Source of the DNA: Gottfriedia sp002574545
GTDB taxonomy: Bacteria > Bacillota > Bacilli > Bacillales > Bacillaceae_G
Assembly (NCBI GenBank): GCA_052180195.1
Contig: CP197469.1
Length of the DNA stretch: 64,000 bases
Strand: one strand, 5' to 3'
In this document: piece after piece, positions 1 through 7,482 of the stretch
Layout of the letters: the number at the start of each line of letters is the position of its first letter
Numbering within the stretch: position 1 is the first letter of the stretch
Notes under the pieces: model-generated
Database searches by the model: none
Seen by the model: only the letters and a program-made list of their open reading frames with translations
What the model was told of the DNA's origin: nothing
Program-made: the position numbers and the translations under genes

Positions 1-516
1 CTCATTTTTTATCATCCGTTTAATTGTATGATCATCCCCTTTAAACCAATGAAAATGAGCTTTTTTAATAATATATTTTTCTAATAGATTACATACAGTT
101 TCAGCGTCCTCATACACTGCATGTAATATGATTGGTTTATTTAACTCTTTTGCAAGTGAGATAAATTTTTCTAGTAATTGAATATAAGGGGCGTAATCAA
201 TCTGTTCTTCTAAATTCTTATAATATGGTAATCCAACTTCTCCGATTGCGACCATTTCATCCTTATGAATCATAATCCATTCAATTAATTTATCAACTTC
301 CTCATCAGAAGGAATTCGTTGTTCAGGATGAAATCCAAATGCTGGATGTACACGATTATTTTGTTTTTTTAACGCTAAATTTTCTTTACTAGATTTTAAA
401 TCCATTGAAACAGAAATAATTGCTTCGATTTCATGTCTTTCTAAATTAGATAATATTTCTTCTCTTTGACTAGTATCATAAGAATCTAAATGAATATGAG
501 CATCTATCATTTTCAT
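1..516 (-). CDS. TatD-family metal-dependent hydrolase, 3' end cut by window edge
   Basis: 172 codons are visible; the C-terminus lies left of the window. The protein opens MKMIDAHIHLDS, the HxH metal-binding motif of the TatD/amidohydrolase family. It continues with AFGFHPE, AIGEVGLPYY and PIILHAVYEDAE, all at the usual TatD positions for metal ligands. TatD proteins are TIM-barrel phosphoesterases or nucleases. The ATG at 514-516 has an AGAAGGAG ribosome site 7 bases upstream and starts only 4 bases after the ATPase stop, so it is probably the last gene of the TPP-riboswitch operon. Its link to thiamine uptake is positional only. Family call firm, substrate unknown. Confidence 0.85.
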   Translation of the reverse strand, partial: MKMIDAHIHLDSYDTSQREEILSNLERHEIEAIISVSMDLKSSKENLALKKQNNRVHPAFGFHPEQRIPSDEEVDKLIEWIMIHKDEMVAIGEVGLPYYKNLEEQIDYAPYIQLLEKFISLAKELNKPIILHAVYEDAETVCNLLEKYIIKKAHFHWFKGDDHTIKRMIKNE

Positions 517-520
517 CGTA

Positions 521-1252
521 TTACTCCTTCTCTAAAGCCAAATAGATTTTTCTTTTATATTCCGTAAATTCGTCACTTAGTAATAATTCTTTTTTGCGTG
601 GCCTTGGAAATGGCACAATAATTTCTTCTTTTATTTTGGCGGGTTTATCAGAAAATATATAGATTCGATCAGACATTAACAACGCTTCATCAATATTATG
701 CGTAACTAATAAAATTGATCTTCGTTGCTCTTCCCAAATTGATATGAGCCATTGTTGCATGTCTAGTCTAGTAAATTCATCTAATGCCGAAAATGGCTCA
801 TCCATGCACATAAACGACTGCGGTGCTAGTAATGACCTTAAAAATGAAACTCTTTGTTTCATACCACCAGATAATTCATGCGGGTAAGCATTCTCATAGT
901 TTTCTAAACCAGTTCTTTTAAGCCAGTCTCTTGCTAATTTTTCATCGGGTTTATGTTTTAACTCTTGTGATAAAACAATATTTTTTAAGACTGTTCTCCA
1001 AGGTAGTAATGAATGATCCTGTGGCATAAAACTAATATGGCCAAGTTCTCCATTTATGATTGACCCATTTAGCTTAACTTCACCAGAATCGGGTTTTAGT
1101 AAACCGCCTATAAGGTGAAACAACGTACTCTTCCCACTACCAGATGGACCTAAAATTGATACAAATTCCCCCTCATTTACATAAAGGGAAATATTATCTA
1201 ACACTTGATGACTACTATAACTTTTTGATAATTGTTCCACTTGTAATGTCAT
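521..1252 (-). CDS. thiZ: ABC transporter ATP-binding protein, thiamine-precursor uptake (ThiZ-like)
   Basis: A 243-residue nucleotide-binding subunit of the nitrate/taurine/thiamine-precursor importer type. Visible motifs: Walker A GPSGSGKST near residue 35, Q-loop FMPQDHSLLPWR, signature LSGGMKQR, Walker B MCMDEPFSALDE and switch histidine LLVTHNIDEAL. The start overlaps the permease stop by 4 bases, so the two are translationally coupled. It should energise the permease for import of a thiamine precursor, as ThiXYZ do for formylaminopyrimidine in Bacillus. The substrate is inferred from the riboswitch and the ThiY-like binding protein; no salvage gene such as tenA is present here. Confidence 0.85.
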   Translation of the reverse strand: MTLQVEQLSKSYSSHQVLDNISLYVNEGEFVSILGPSGSGKSTLFHLIGGLLKPDSGEVKLNGSIINGELGHISFMPQDHSLLPWRTVLKNIVLSQELKHKPDEKLARDWLKRTGLENYENAYPHELSGGMKQRVSFLRSLLAPQSFMCMDEPFSALDEFTRLDMQQWLISIWEEQRRSILLVTHNIDEALLMSDRIYIFSDKPAKIKEEIIVPFPRPRKKELLLSDEFTEYKRKIYLALEKE

Positions 1253-2016
1253 TTTCGATTCTCCCCTTTAACTTTCCATTTAACAGTAACTCGTTCAATT
1301 ACGACTATTAGGAAGAAGAAAAGCATACTTAAAAACATAATAATAAAAATTGAAACAAATACTCGATCTGTTCTAAATGAAGATGAAGCTAAAGTCATAT
1401 ACACTCCAATTCCAGATTTCGCTCCTAGCCATTCTGAAATAACTGCCCCCATTACACTATATGTCGCTGAAATCTTTAAGCCAGAAAAAATCGAAGGTAA
1501 AGAAAAAGGCAACTCAACTTTCCAAAAAATTTGTGATTTGGTTGCCCCTGCCATTTTCATATAATTTATTAATTCACTTGGTGTTTGTCTAAAACCATCC
1601 AATGCTGAAACTGTAACTGGGAAAAAACAAACAAGAGAAATAATAATTAATTTAGGTAATACACCAAACCCAAACCAAATAATTAATAGCGGTGCCAATA
1701 CAATAATTGGTACATTTTGAGAAAGAATTAATAATGGGTAAAAAGCTTCCCTAACGCCTGGGATTAAATGCAATAGAAATGCTATTAAAAATCCTAATAA
1801 ACTACCAATTAACAAACCAATAATCGTTAATTGAATTGTAGAAGAAATATGAGGAAGTAATGAACTAGTTGATTTCATTCCTTCTTTAAAGATTGCGATT
1901 GGTCCTGGCAATAACCAAGATTCAATTTTCCAAACTTTAATACTTAGCTGCCAACAAATTAAAAAAAGCAGGATGACAACAATTGGTTGCCATCCTTTTA
2001 TATGTTTAGATTTCAT
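1249..2016 (-). CDS. thiX: ABC transporter permease, thiamine-precursor uptake (ThiX-like)
   Basis: A polytopic permease of the BPD_transp_1 family with about six hydrophobic segments and the coupling-helix region around MKMAGATKSQIFWKVELP (EAA loop). The frame is open up to 2100, but the start at 2016 (MKSKHIKGW) fits better: a GGAGAAG site precedes it and its A overlaps the TAA stop of the upstream gene. The result is 255 residues, normal for the family. It forms the membrane channel with the adjacent ATPase. It is expressed from the TPP-riboswitch promoter. Confidence 0.85.
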   Translation of the reverse strand: MKSKHIKGWQPIVVILLFLICWQLSIKVWKIESWLLPGPIAIFKEGMKSTSSLLPHISSTIQLTIIGLLIGSLLGFLIAFLLHLIPGVREAFYPLLILSQNVPIIVLAPLLIIWFGFGVLPKLIIISLVCFFPVTVSALDGFRQTPSELINYMKMAGATKSQIFWKVELPFSLPSIFSGLKISATYSVMGAVISEWLGAKSGIGVYMTLASSSFRTDRVFVSIFIIMFLSMLFFFLIVVIERVTVKWKVKGENRK

Positions 2017-2306
2017 TAACGATACTTCTCCGTTAACACATCCATCGTAATACCTTTTGGTTGATAAAGTATTTTCATTTGAGTAATAACATTGTGGCAA
2101 CCTATTTCAATCATTCTTTCATTCATTTTTTGAACAACCATTAACAATTGATTCAAGTCACCTTCCATAGTTGTTTCCAATGGTTGAACTTGATATTTTA
2201 CACCTGACTCATCAATAATTTTAATTGCTTCATCCACTGCTGGAATAACATCCTCAATATTATTTGTTTTCGGTATAATTTGGACACTCATTAAAGTAGT
2301 TTGCAT
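2016..2306 (-). CDS. Thiamine-binding protein, MTH1187/YkoF-like (DUF77)
   Basis: A 96-residue soluble protein with the MTH1187/YkoF fold signature: an N-terminal strand MSVQIIPKT, then YQVQPLETTMEGDLNQLL and a C-terminal ITQMKI strand. Family members bind thiamine or its pyrimidine moiety between subunits. A GGAGGAG site lies 5 bases before the ATG. The gene sits between the binding lipoprotein and the permease in a TPP-controlled operon, which supports a role as a cytoplasmic thiamine or HMP carrier or sensor. No membrane segment or signal peptide is seen. Confidence 0.8.
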   Translation of the reverse strand: MQTTLMSVQIIPKTNNIEDVIPAVDEAIKIIDESGVKYQVQPLETTMEGDLNQLLMVVQKMNERMIEIGCHNVITQMKILYQPKGITMDVLTEKYR

Positions 2307-2318
2307 TTTTGCTCCTCC

Positions 2319-3311
2319 TTATTTCGCTGGTAAGAAATCATTCGTAAATGCTTCTTTTGGCTTAAAGTTTCCTTCTAACAATTTATTTTCAGCTAAGAAA
2401 TCTGCATAGTTTTTCCAAACTGATAACTTTTGCTCACCCCATCGGTCTGCATCATCTTTATATTTAGATGCTAACCATTCTTGGCTTTTTTCCACTAATT
2501 TTTTATCTAAATCTGGATTATCCTTTATTAAAATCGAAGCGGCTTCTTTAGGGTTATCGATCGCAAAATTATATCCTTTTGATGCTGCAGCCACAAACGC
2601 TTTTACTGTTTTAGGGTTTTTACTAATCATTTTTTCGTTAGTAGCTAAAACTGGCGTATAGTAATCAAGTTTTTTACTATAATCAGTTAAATAGATCATG
2701 TTTAATTTTTCACCGCGAAGTTCTGCTTCAATCCCTGTCCATCCTTGATAAATCCAAGCAAAATCGATATCTCTTTTTACTGCAGTAAAGAAATCAGCAT
2801 CACCCATATTCACAATATTCAACTTATTAACATTCGCATTTTCTTCTGCCATAAGCGATTTTAAAATTGCCTTTTCAACAGGTGAACCCCATCCACCATA
2901 TGTTTTTCCAACGAAATCTTTTGGAGACTTAATTTCTTTATTCACTGGTGATGCAAATCCAGAAGTATTATGTTGAATAATTGCTGCAATTGATACAATT
3001 GGTACATTTTGAACTCGCGCTTGTGTAATTGACTCCTGATAAGAAACGCCAAAATCCGCTTTACCAGATGCCACCAATTGATCTGCCCCTGTTTCTCCCG
3101 GGCTGATAATATCTACATCAAGCCCTTGTTCCTTAAAGTAACCTTTTTCCTTAGCAACAAAAAGCCCCGTATGATTTGTATTTGGCGTCCAGTCTAGTAC
3201 GACAGTCACCTTTTTTAATTGCTTTGTCTTTTTATTAGTGGCAGTTTTGTCTTGAGCACATCCAGTTAACATTAAACAAATAGCCACTAAAAATACTACT
3301 AGTTTTTTCAT
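2319..3311 (-). CDS. thiY: Thiamine-precursor substrate-binding lipoprotein (ThiY/NMT1 family)
   Basis: 330 residues: a lipoprotein signal peptide with lipobox LTGC near residue 18, then an NMT1/THI5-like periplasmic-binding domain (VTVVLDWTPNTNHTGLFVAKEKGYF, typical of ThiY). FGVSYQESITQAR and GGWGSPVEKAI match the pyrimidine-binding family. It is the first gene after the TPP riboswitch and terminator and should capture HMP or formylaminopyrimidine outside the cell for the ThiX/ThiZ pair. Which pyrimidine is bound cannot be told from sequence. Confidence 0.88.
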   Translation of the reverse strand: MKKLVVFLVAICLMLTGCAQDKTATNKKTKQLKKVTVVLDWTPNTNHTGLFVAKEKGYFKEQGLDVDIISPGETGADQLVASGKADFGVSYQESITQARVQNVPIVSIAAIIQHNTSGFASPVNKEIKSPKDFVGKTYGGWGSPVEKAILKSLMAEENANVNKLNIVNMGDADFFTAVKRDIDFAWIYQGWTGIEAELRGEKLNMIYLTDYSKKLDYYTPVLATNEKMISKNPKTVKAFVAAASKGYNFAIDNPKEAASILIKDNPDLDKKLVEKSQEWLASKYKDDADRWGEQKLSVWKNYADFLAENKLLEGNFKPKEAFTNDFLPAK

Positions 3312-3341
3312 TATCTATATCCCCTTTTGGTTTTTGTTTAT

Positions 3342-3376
3342 AAAAAAAGAAAACGTCCGGGTACGAACCCGGACGT
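3342..3376 (-). terminator. Riboswitch-linked intrinsic terminator
   Basis: A GC-rich perfect 10-bp stem (ACGTCCGGGT...ACCCGGACGT, 3353-3376) is followed on the minus strand by a T-rich run. It lies between the TPP aptamer and thiY, as expected for transcriptional attenuation by bound TPP. Confidence 0.85.
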
Positions 3377-3409
3377 AAATGCGCTGTAAAAAACATATCT
3401 AAAAAGAGA

Positions 3410-3500
3410 TACTGTTCCCTACGCTGGCATCACCCAGATCAGGTTCTAAGAGTCAACATCTTAAGGATGCTATCTCAGCCAGCAACACTGGCCCCTCCAC
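3410..3500 (-). promoter_or_regulatory. TPP riboswitch (THI element)
   Basis: On the minus strand the conserved THI-box parts appear in order: GGGGCCAGTG, CTGAGATAGCA, AACCTGATCTGGGT and GATGCCAGCGTAGGGAA. These form the pyrimidine- and pyrophosphate-sensing arms of the TPP aptamer. A terminator follows, then the thiamine-precursor transporter operon, so the operon should be switched off when TPP is abundant. Confidence 0.95.
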
Positions 3501-3737
3501 ATTTTTCTCATATATAAACTTTCCTCATTAATATAACAGATAATGATTGTATTTACGAATTATTTTTAACTAGTGTTTAAATGTTTTAATACTCTGTTAA
3601 TAAGCGCAATGAAACTATGAAATTTTAATATTTATTAAAAGAGAATGATAAACAAAAATATCATTTCTTATAGTAAAATCTTAAATGAATAAAGAATATA
3701 CTACATCAACAAATTTTTTGTAAAATGAGGGGATTTT

Positions 3738-4529
3738 TTGAATAAACCAATCGGGGTCATTGACTCAGGTGTTGGAGGCTTAACAGTTGCCAAACAAATT
3801 ATAAGACAATTACCTAAAGAGGACATTTTATACTTAGGCGATACAGCAAGATGTCCATACGGATCACGACCATATACAGAAATTAGAGAATTCACTTGGG
3901 AAATGACTAATTTTCTAATGGAGAAAGATATAAAAATGTTAGTCATCGCCTGTAATACAGCAACATCAGTAGTCTTAAATGAAATGCGAGAGAAACTTCA
4001 AATACCAGTCATTGGTGTTGTCCGCCCAGGAGCCAGAGCAGCAATAAAATTAACACAAAATGATCGAATCGGTGTCATTGGAACGAATGCTACCATTAAT
4101 AGTAAAGCATATCATTCTGCACTAAAGCGGATTAATGATAAAGTACTAATCGAAGGATTGGCATGCCCAGAGTTTGCTGGAATTGTTGAAAATGGGGATT
4201 ACAATAAACCTGAAATATTTGAGATTGTTAAACACACCCTTGCACCACTTATCGATTCAAATATTGATACTTTAATACTTGGTTGCACGCATTACCCATT
4301 ACTCGGTCCAATCATTCAAAAAGTGATGGGACCATCCGTCCAACTGATCAGTTCGGGCGATGAAACAGCTTTAGAAGTAAGTGCAATACTTGATCAACAA
4401 AATATTTTATCTAACTCTGAAATCACTTCACATGAATTTTTTACAACTGGGGATCCTACGATTTTTCGTAAAATAGCTTCATCTTTATTCCAAGAACCAC
4501 TGGAAAACGTAAAGTATATTAAACTATAA
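3738..4529 (+). CDS. racE: Glutamate racemase
   Basis: 263 residues. Converts L- to D-glutamate for peptidoglycan. The PIGVIDSGVGGLTV start, the two catalytic cysteines in ACNTA (about residue 73) and GCTHYP (about residue 184) and the DTARCPYG loop are all present. It matches RacE rather than the YrpC type. The start is TTG at 3738 with a GAGGGGA site upstream; no ATG is usable nearby. In B. subtilis racE follows the ysmA thioesterase in the same direction; here it is about 7 kb away and on the opposite strand, which points to a local rearrangement. Confidence 0.93.
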   Translation: MNKPIGVIDSGVGGLTVAKQIIRQLPKEDILYLGDTARCPYGSRPYTEIREFTWEMTNFLMEKDIKMLVIACNTATSVVLNEMREKLQIPVIGVVRPGARAAIKLTQNDRIGVIGTNATINSKAYHSALKRINDKVLIEGLACPEFAGIVENGDYNKPEIFEIVKHTLAPLIDSNIDTLILGCTHYPLLGPIIQKVMGPSVQLISSGDETALEVSAILDQQNILSNSEITSHEFFTTGDPTIFRKIASSLFQEPLENVKYIKL

Positions 4530-4557
4530 AAGTCTATAGAACATATAAAATGAAGAA

Positions 4558-4584
4558 AACCAACAAAGTACATCTTTGTTGGTT
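4558..4584. terminator. Bidirectional terminator between racE and nsrR
   Basis: An 11-bp perfect stem AACCAACAAAG / CTTTGTTGGTT with T-rich sequence on the right (for racE) and A-rich sequence on the left (for nsrR on the minus strand) lies between the converging genes. Confidence 0.85.
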
Positions 4585-4599
4585 TTTGTGTTTTAAAAT

Positions 4600-5037
4600 T
4601 TATTCTTTACTTGAAAAGTAATCTTTAAGCATCGCATTGTTCTTTACGATATCATCTAGTGTATATTGATCTAAAACTTTTAAAAATTGTTCTAATGCAT
4701 TGTTGAATATATGTTTTAAAGAACAAACAGGTGTAATAACACAAGTATTGCCATGTTCAAAACATTCTACAATATTAAAGTCCTCTTCAGTTTTACGAAT
4801 TATTTCACCGATATTTATTTCTGTTGGCAATTTAGCTAAACGAATTCCACCGTTTCTACCACGTATAGTCTCAATATAGCCCATCTTACCTAAATTATAA
4901 ATTATTTTCATTAAATGGTTTTTAGAAATATCATACGCTTCAGCGATGTCCTTAATATTAACTAATTTTTCACGTGGCTCTGAGCTTAGAAATATTAGTA
5001 CACGAAGAGAGTAATCCGAATAAGTTGTTAAACGCAT
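4600..5037 (-). CDS. nsrR: NsrR, Rrf2-family nitric-oxide-sensing repressor
   Basis: 145 residues. The N-terminal winged helix (MRLTTYSDYSLRVLIFL, SKNHLMKIIYNLG, ETIRGRNGGIRL) matches Rrf2 regulators. Three cysteines at 92, 99 and 105 (VEC...TCVITPVC) are in NsrR spacing and would bind the [4Fe-4S] cluster that NO destroys. It is divergent from hmp, and two NsrR-like operators lie between them, so it most likely represses hmp and possibly itself. CymR and IscR lack this cysteine arrangement. Confidence 0.92.
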   Translation of the reverse strand: MRLTTYSDYSLRVLIFLSSEPREKLVNIKDIAEAYDISKNHLMKIIYNLGKMGYIETIRGRNGGIRLAKLPTEINIGEIIRKTEEDFNIVECFEHGNTCVITPVCSLKHIFNNALEQFLKVLDQYTLDDIVKNNAMLKDYFSSKE

Positions 5038-5128
5038 AACTTGTCCTCACTGTCTTATTTATGATTTATCATAGCATAATTGTGAACATTTTTTAAACTT
5101 TTATGTCTTTTTGCGAAAAAAACCAAAA

Positions 5129-5151
5129 AAGATGTATTTCGTATATTGCTT
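5129..5151. promoter_or_regulatory. NsrR-like operator 1
   Basis: An imperfect palindrome of 23 bp: left half AAGATGTATTT, then CG and a degenerate right half TATATTGCTT. The left half is the typical NsrR half-site. It sits in the nsrR-hmp intergenic region. Confidence 0.6.
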
Positions 5152-5175
5152 TAAATTAATTCTAGGTCTAAGATA

Positions 5176-5198
5176 AAGATGTATTTACAATACTACTT
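5176..5198. promoter_or_regulatory. NsrR-like operator 2
   Basis: A second 23-bp site begins with the identical half-site AAGATGTATTT and ends ACAATACTACTT. It is 47 bp from the first site (centre to centre) and nearer hmp, where it would overlap the promoter. Confidence 0.6.
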
Positions 5199-5223
5199 TA
5201 AAACGTGATTAGGGGGATTTTTC

Positions 5224-6468
5224 ATGCTATCTCAAAAAACAACTGATATTATTAAGTCAACAGTTCCTGTCTTAGAAGTAAAAGGTACAGAAATTACTAA
5301 AGTATTCTATAAAAATTTATTTACTAATCATCCTGAACTATTAAATGTATTTAATCATACAAATCAACAACAAGGTAGACAACAAACCGCTCTTGCAAAT
5401 ACTGTTTTAGCTGCAGCACAGAATATTGATAAACTAGCAACAATTATTCCGGTAGTAAAGCAAATCGCGCATAAACACCGCAGTCTTGAAGTTAAACCAG
5501 AGCACTATCCAATCGTAGGGCAACATTTACTAGGGGCAATTAAAGAAGTACTTGGTGATGCTGCAACTGATGAAATACTAGGTGCTTGGGCAGAAGCATA
5601 TGGAATTATTGCTCAAGTATTTATCGATATTGAAAAAGAAATGTATGAAGAAGCTTCTTCTCAAGAAGGCGGTTGGACTGATTTTAAAGAATTTAAAGTC
5701 ATTGAAAAAGTTAAAGAAAGCGATGTAATAACATCATTCTACTTAGCTCCTAAAGATGGTTCATCAGTTCCTACTTTTTTACCTGGTCAATACATTACTG
5801 TTCGTTCACAAATTCCTGGTGAAGAATATTTATCAAACAGACAGTATAGTTTATCTGATGCACCAGGTAAAAATCACTTTAGAATTTCAGTTAAAAAAGA
5901 AGCTGAAGAAAATCAACCACTAGGTAAATTCTCAAACTTCCTACACAATCAAGTAAACGTTGGTGATACATTAGAGATTACTGCTCCAGCAGGTGAATTT
6001 ACTTTAAATACTGCCATTGATTCAGATGTTGTTTTCTTAAGCGGTGGTGTTGGAATTACACCATTAATCAGTATGGCTAAGACAATTGCAAGTAATCAGC
6101 CAAATCGTAAAGTTAGCTTCATAAGCGCTTCAAGAAACGGTAAATTACAAGCATTTGCAAATGAATTAAACCAATTAAAAGAGCAATTAACAAATTACAA
6201 TTTATCATTTGTTTATGAAAACCCTTCTAAGGAAGATCTTCAAAATAATAACTTTAAAAAGCAAGGTTATATTGATGCAGAATGGTTAAATAACAATGTT
6301 AAATCTGACAATGCAGATTATTACGTATGTGGACCAGTACCATTTTTAAAAGCGATTATAACAAACTTAAAAGAATTAGGAATTAAAGATACACAAATTC
6401 ATTACGAATTCTTCGGACCAGCAATGAATTTAGACACTGAACCTAAAAACACTGTACATCAAGGTTAA
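5224..6468 (+). CDS. hmp: Flavohemoglobin, nitric oxide dioxygenase
   Basis: 414 residues, three domains. A globin domain (about 1-140) carries the proximal histidine in IAHKHRSL; next comes an FAD domain (about 155-260) with RQYSLSD; then an NAD(P)H domain with GGVGITPL and YYVCGPVPF near the C-terminus, which ends IHYEFFGP as usual. The enzyme turns NO and O2 into nitrate in the cytoplasm. GGGGG lies just before the ATG. Divergent nsrR plus two operators explain induction by NO. Confidence 0.95.
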   Translation: MLSQKTTDIIKSTVPVLEVKGTEITKVFYKNLFTNHPELLNVFNHTNQQQGRQQTALANTVLAAAQNIDKLATIIPVVKQIAHKHRSLEVKPEHYPIVGQHLLGAIKEVLGDAATDEILGAWAEAYGIIAQVFIDIEKEMYEEASSQEGGWTDFKEFKVIEKVKESDVITSFYLAPKDGSSVPTFLPGQYITVRSQIPGEEYLSNRQYSLSDAPGKNHFRISVKKEAEENQPLGKFSNFLHNQVNVGDTLEITAPAGEFTLNTAIDSDVVFLSGGVGITPLISMAKTIASNQPNRKVSFISASRNGKLQAFANELNQLKEQLTNYNLSFVYENPSKEDLQNNNFKKQGYIDAEWLNNNVKSDNADYYVCGPVPFLKAIITNLKELGIKDTQIHYEFFGPAMNLDTEPKNTVHQG

Positions 6469-6474
6469 TATTTA

Positions 6475-6503
6475 GAAAGGATGCTCTTAATCGAGCATCC
6501 TTT
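6475..6503 (+). terminator. hmp terminator, copy 1 of a duplicated hairpin
   Basis: A 29-bp sequence containing AAAGGATGCTC-TTAATC-GAGCATCCTTT, a perfect 11-bp stem just after hmp. The identical 29 bp recur at 6663-6691. Copy 1 is followed by CAGACTG rather than a T-run, so its natural 3' side seems displaced. Confidence 0.75.
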
Positions 6504-6662
6504 CAGACTGCCCGAAAACGCTCGCTTTCTTCGTTACTTCGCCTGTCTGCGGTGCTCATTACCGTCTAGGGTAACTCCGCTCCTCACCAGGCTTCGCGCC
6601 TCGAAAGACAAGCGCTTGCAATCAGTCTGAAAATCAGATTTTTTGTACTTTGTCGACACACT
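6504..6662. repeat. 159-bp GC-richer element between two identical terminators
   Basis: This non-coding stretch has higher GC than its surroundings. It begins CAGACTGCCCGAAAACGCTC and contains CAATCAGTCTG near its end, so CAGACTG / CAGTCTG form short inverted ends. It is bounded by identical 29-bp terminator hairpins. It resembles intergenic repeats recalled from Bacillus genomes (text such as GCGGTGCTCATTACCG), but no database was searched. Confidence 0.5.
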
Positions 6663-6691
6663 GAAAGGATGCTCTTAATCGAGCATCCTTT
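6663..6691. terminator. Copy 2 of the duplicated terminator
   Basis: Identical 29 bp to 6475-6503, here followed by TT and then ATTTCTG. It may be the original end of the hmp transcript or serve the degraded reading frame ending at 6692 on the minus strand. Confidence 0.7.
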
Positions 6692-6925
6692 TTATTTCTG
6701 CTCCAATAATATAGCCATTCTTTTTAAAACTGTCGGTATTGTGAAGCTACCAAAAATTGCGATTAGATCGCTTGAGTAGTATTTTTTTAGTGAACCATAT
6801 ACTAAGCCGCTTATCATTAGATCGTACAAAAAAAATCGACCAAATTCACGTTTAGTTATGACCATAAAGATGATCGGTGTATTTCTTGTTGTAAGAATAA
6901 GCCCACCTTCTTTTAAAAGAATTGA
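6692..6925 (-). pseudogene. Possible remnant of a small gene without usable start
   Basis: An open minus-strand frame of 77 codons follows an in-frame TGA (6926-6928). It reads ...KEGGLILTTRNTPIIFMV then ITKREFGRFFLYDLMISG and ends AILLEQK. The composition looks protein-like. There is no ATG, GTG or TTG with a ribosome site at the upstream end; the first ATG (6865) would give 57 residues with no visible site. It ends exactly against the duplicated terminator. I read it as a 5'-truncated gene; a short expressed protein is possible. No family recognised. Confidence 0.35.
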
Positions 6926-6951
6926 TCATTCTATTAATTGAAAATCTTAAT

Positions 6952-7458
6952 TTATTTTTTATCTATTATCCAATAATACTTTTCAATTTCTTCTTTTACT
7001 TTTATCATGCCAATTTTCTCTAAAACTCTAATAGAAGCATGGTTATAAATGGAACAAATAGCAGATATTCTTTTCACATGATTTTGCTGCAAACCCCACT
7101 CACAAAAAGCCTTACCCATTTCAGTTGCATAACCTTTTCCTTGATAACTAGGTGCAATGCTATAGCCTAATTCCATAATCCCAGTTTCATCAGGACCACC
7201 TTTAAATCCCATATCACCAATAATTACTCGATCTTTTTTATGAATGATAATCCCTTCATATTTTTCTTCAGAAGGATGCGTTTGAAAACGAGAAATCTTA
7301 TATGGGAAAAGATTTTTATATACTTGAATTGGCCACCCATTAGCGAATGGATAAAATTGATTTTCAAACTCCAATTCTTTACATCCACTTAAAACAGAAA
7401 CCATCGCTTCTTTAGTAAACGTCATTAATAGTAAGTTTTTAGTTTCAGTGATTAGCAT
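6952..7458 (-). CDS. GNAT-family N-acetyltransferase (RimJ/RimL-like)
   Basis: 168 residues. The acetyl-CoA-binding motif appears as ELGYSIAPSYQGKGYATEMGKAF (Q/RxxGxG/A), followed by RISAICSIYNHASIRVLEKIGM, the usual asparagine and IGF-type end of RimJ/RimL-like enzymes. It would acetylate a small molecule or protein N-terminus; the substrate is unknown. It lies 24 bases after the DUF2339 gene on the same strand, so the two may be co-transcribed. Confidence 0.85.
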   Translation of the reverse strand: MLITETKNLLLMTFTKEAMVSVLSGCKELEFENQFYPFANGWPIQVYKNLFPYKISRFQTHPSEEKYEGIIIHKKDRVIIGDMGFKGGPDETGIMELGYSIAPSYQGKGYATEMGKAFCEWGLQQNHVKRISAICSIYNHASIRVLEKIGMIKVKEEIEKYYWIIDKK

Positions 7459-7482
7459 TAAAATACTCCTGTATACTAAATT

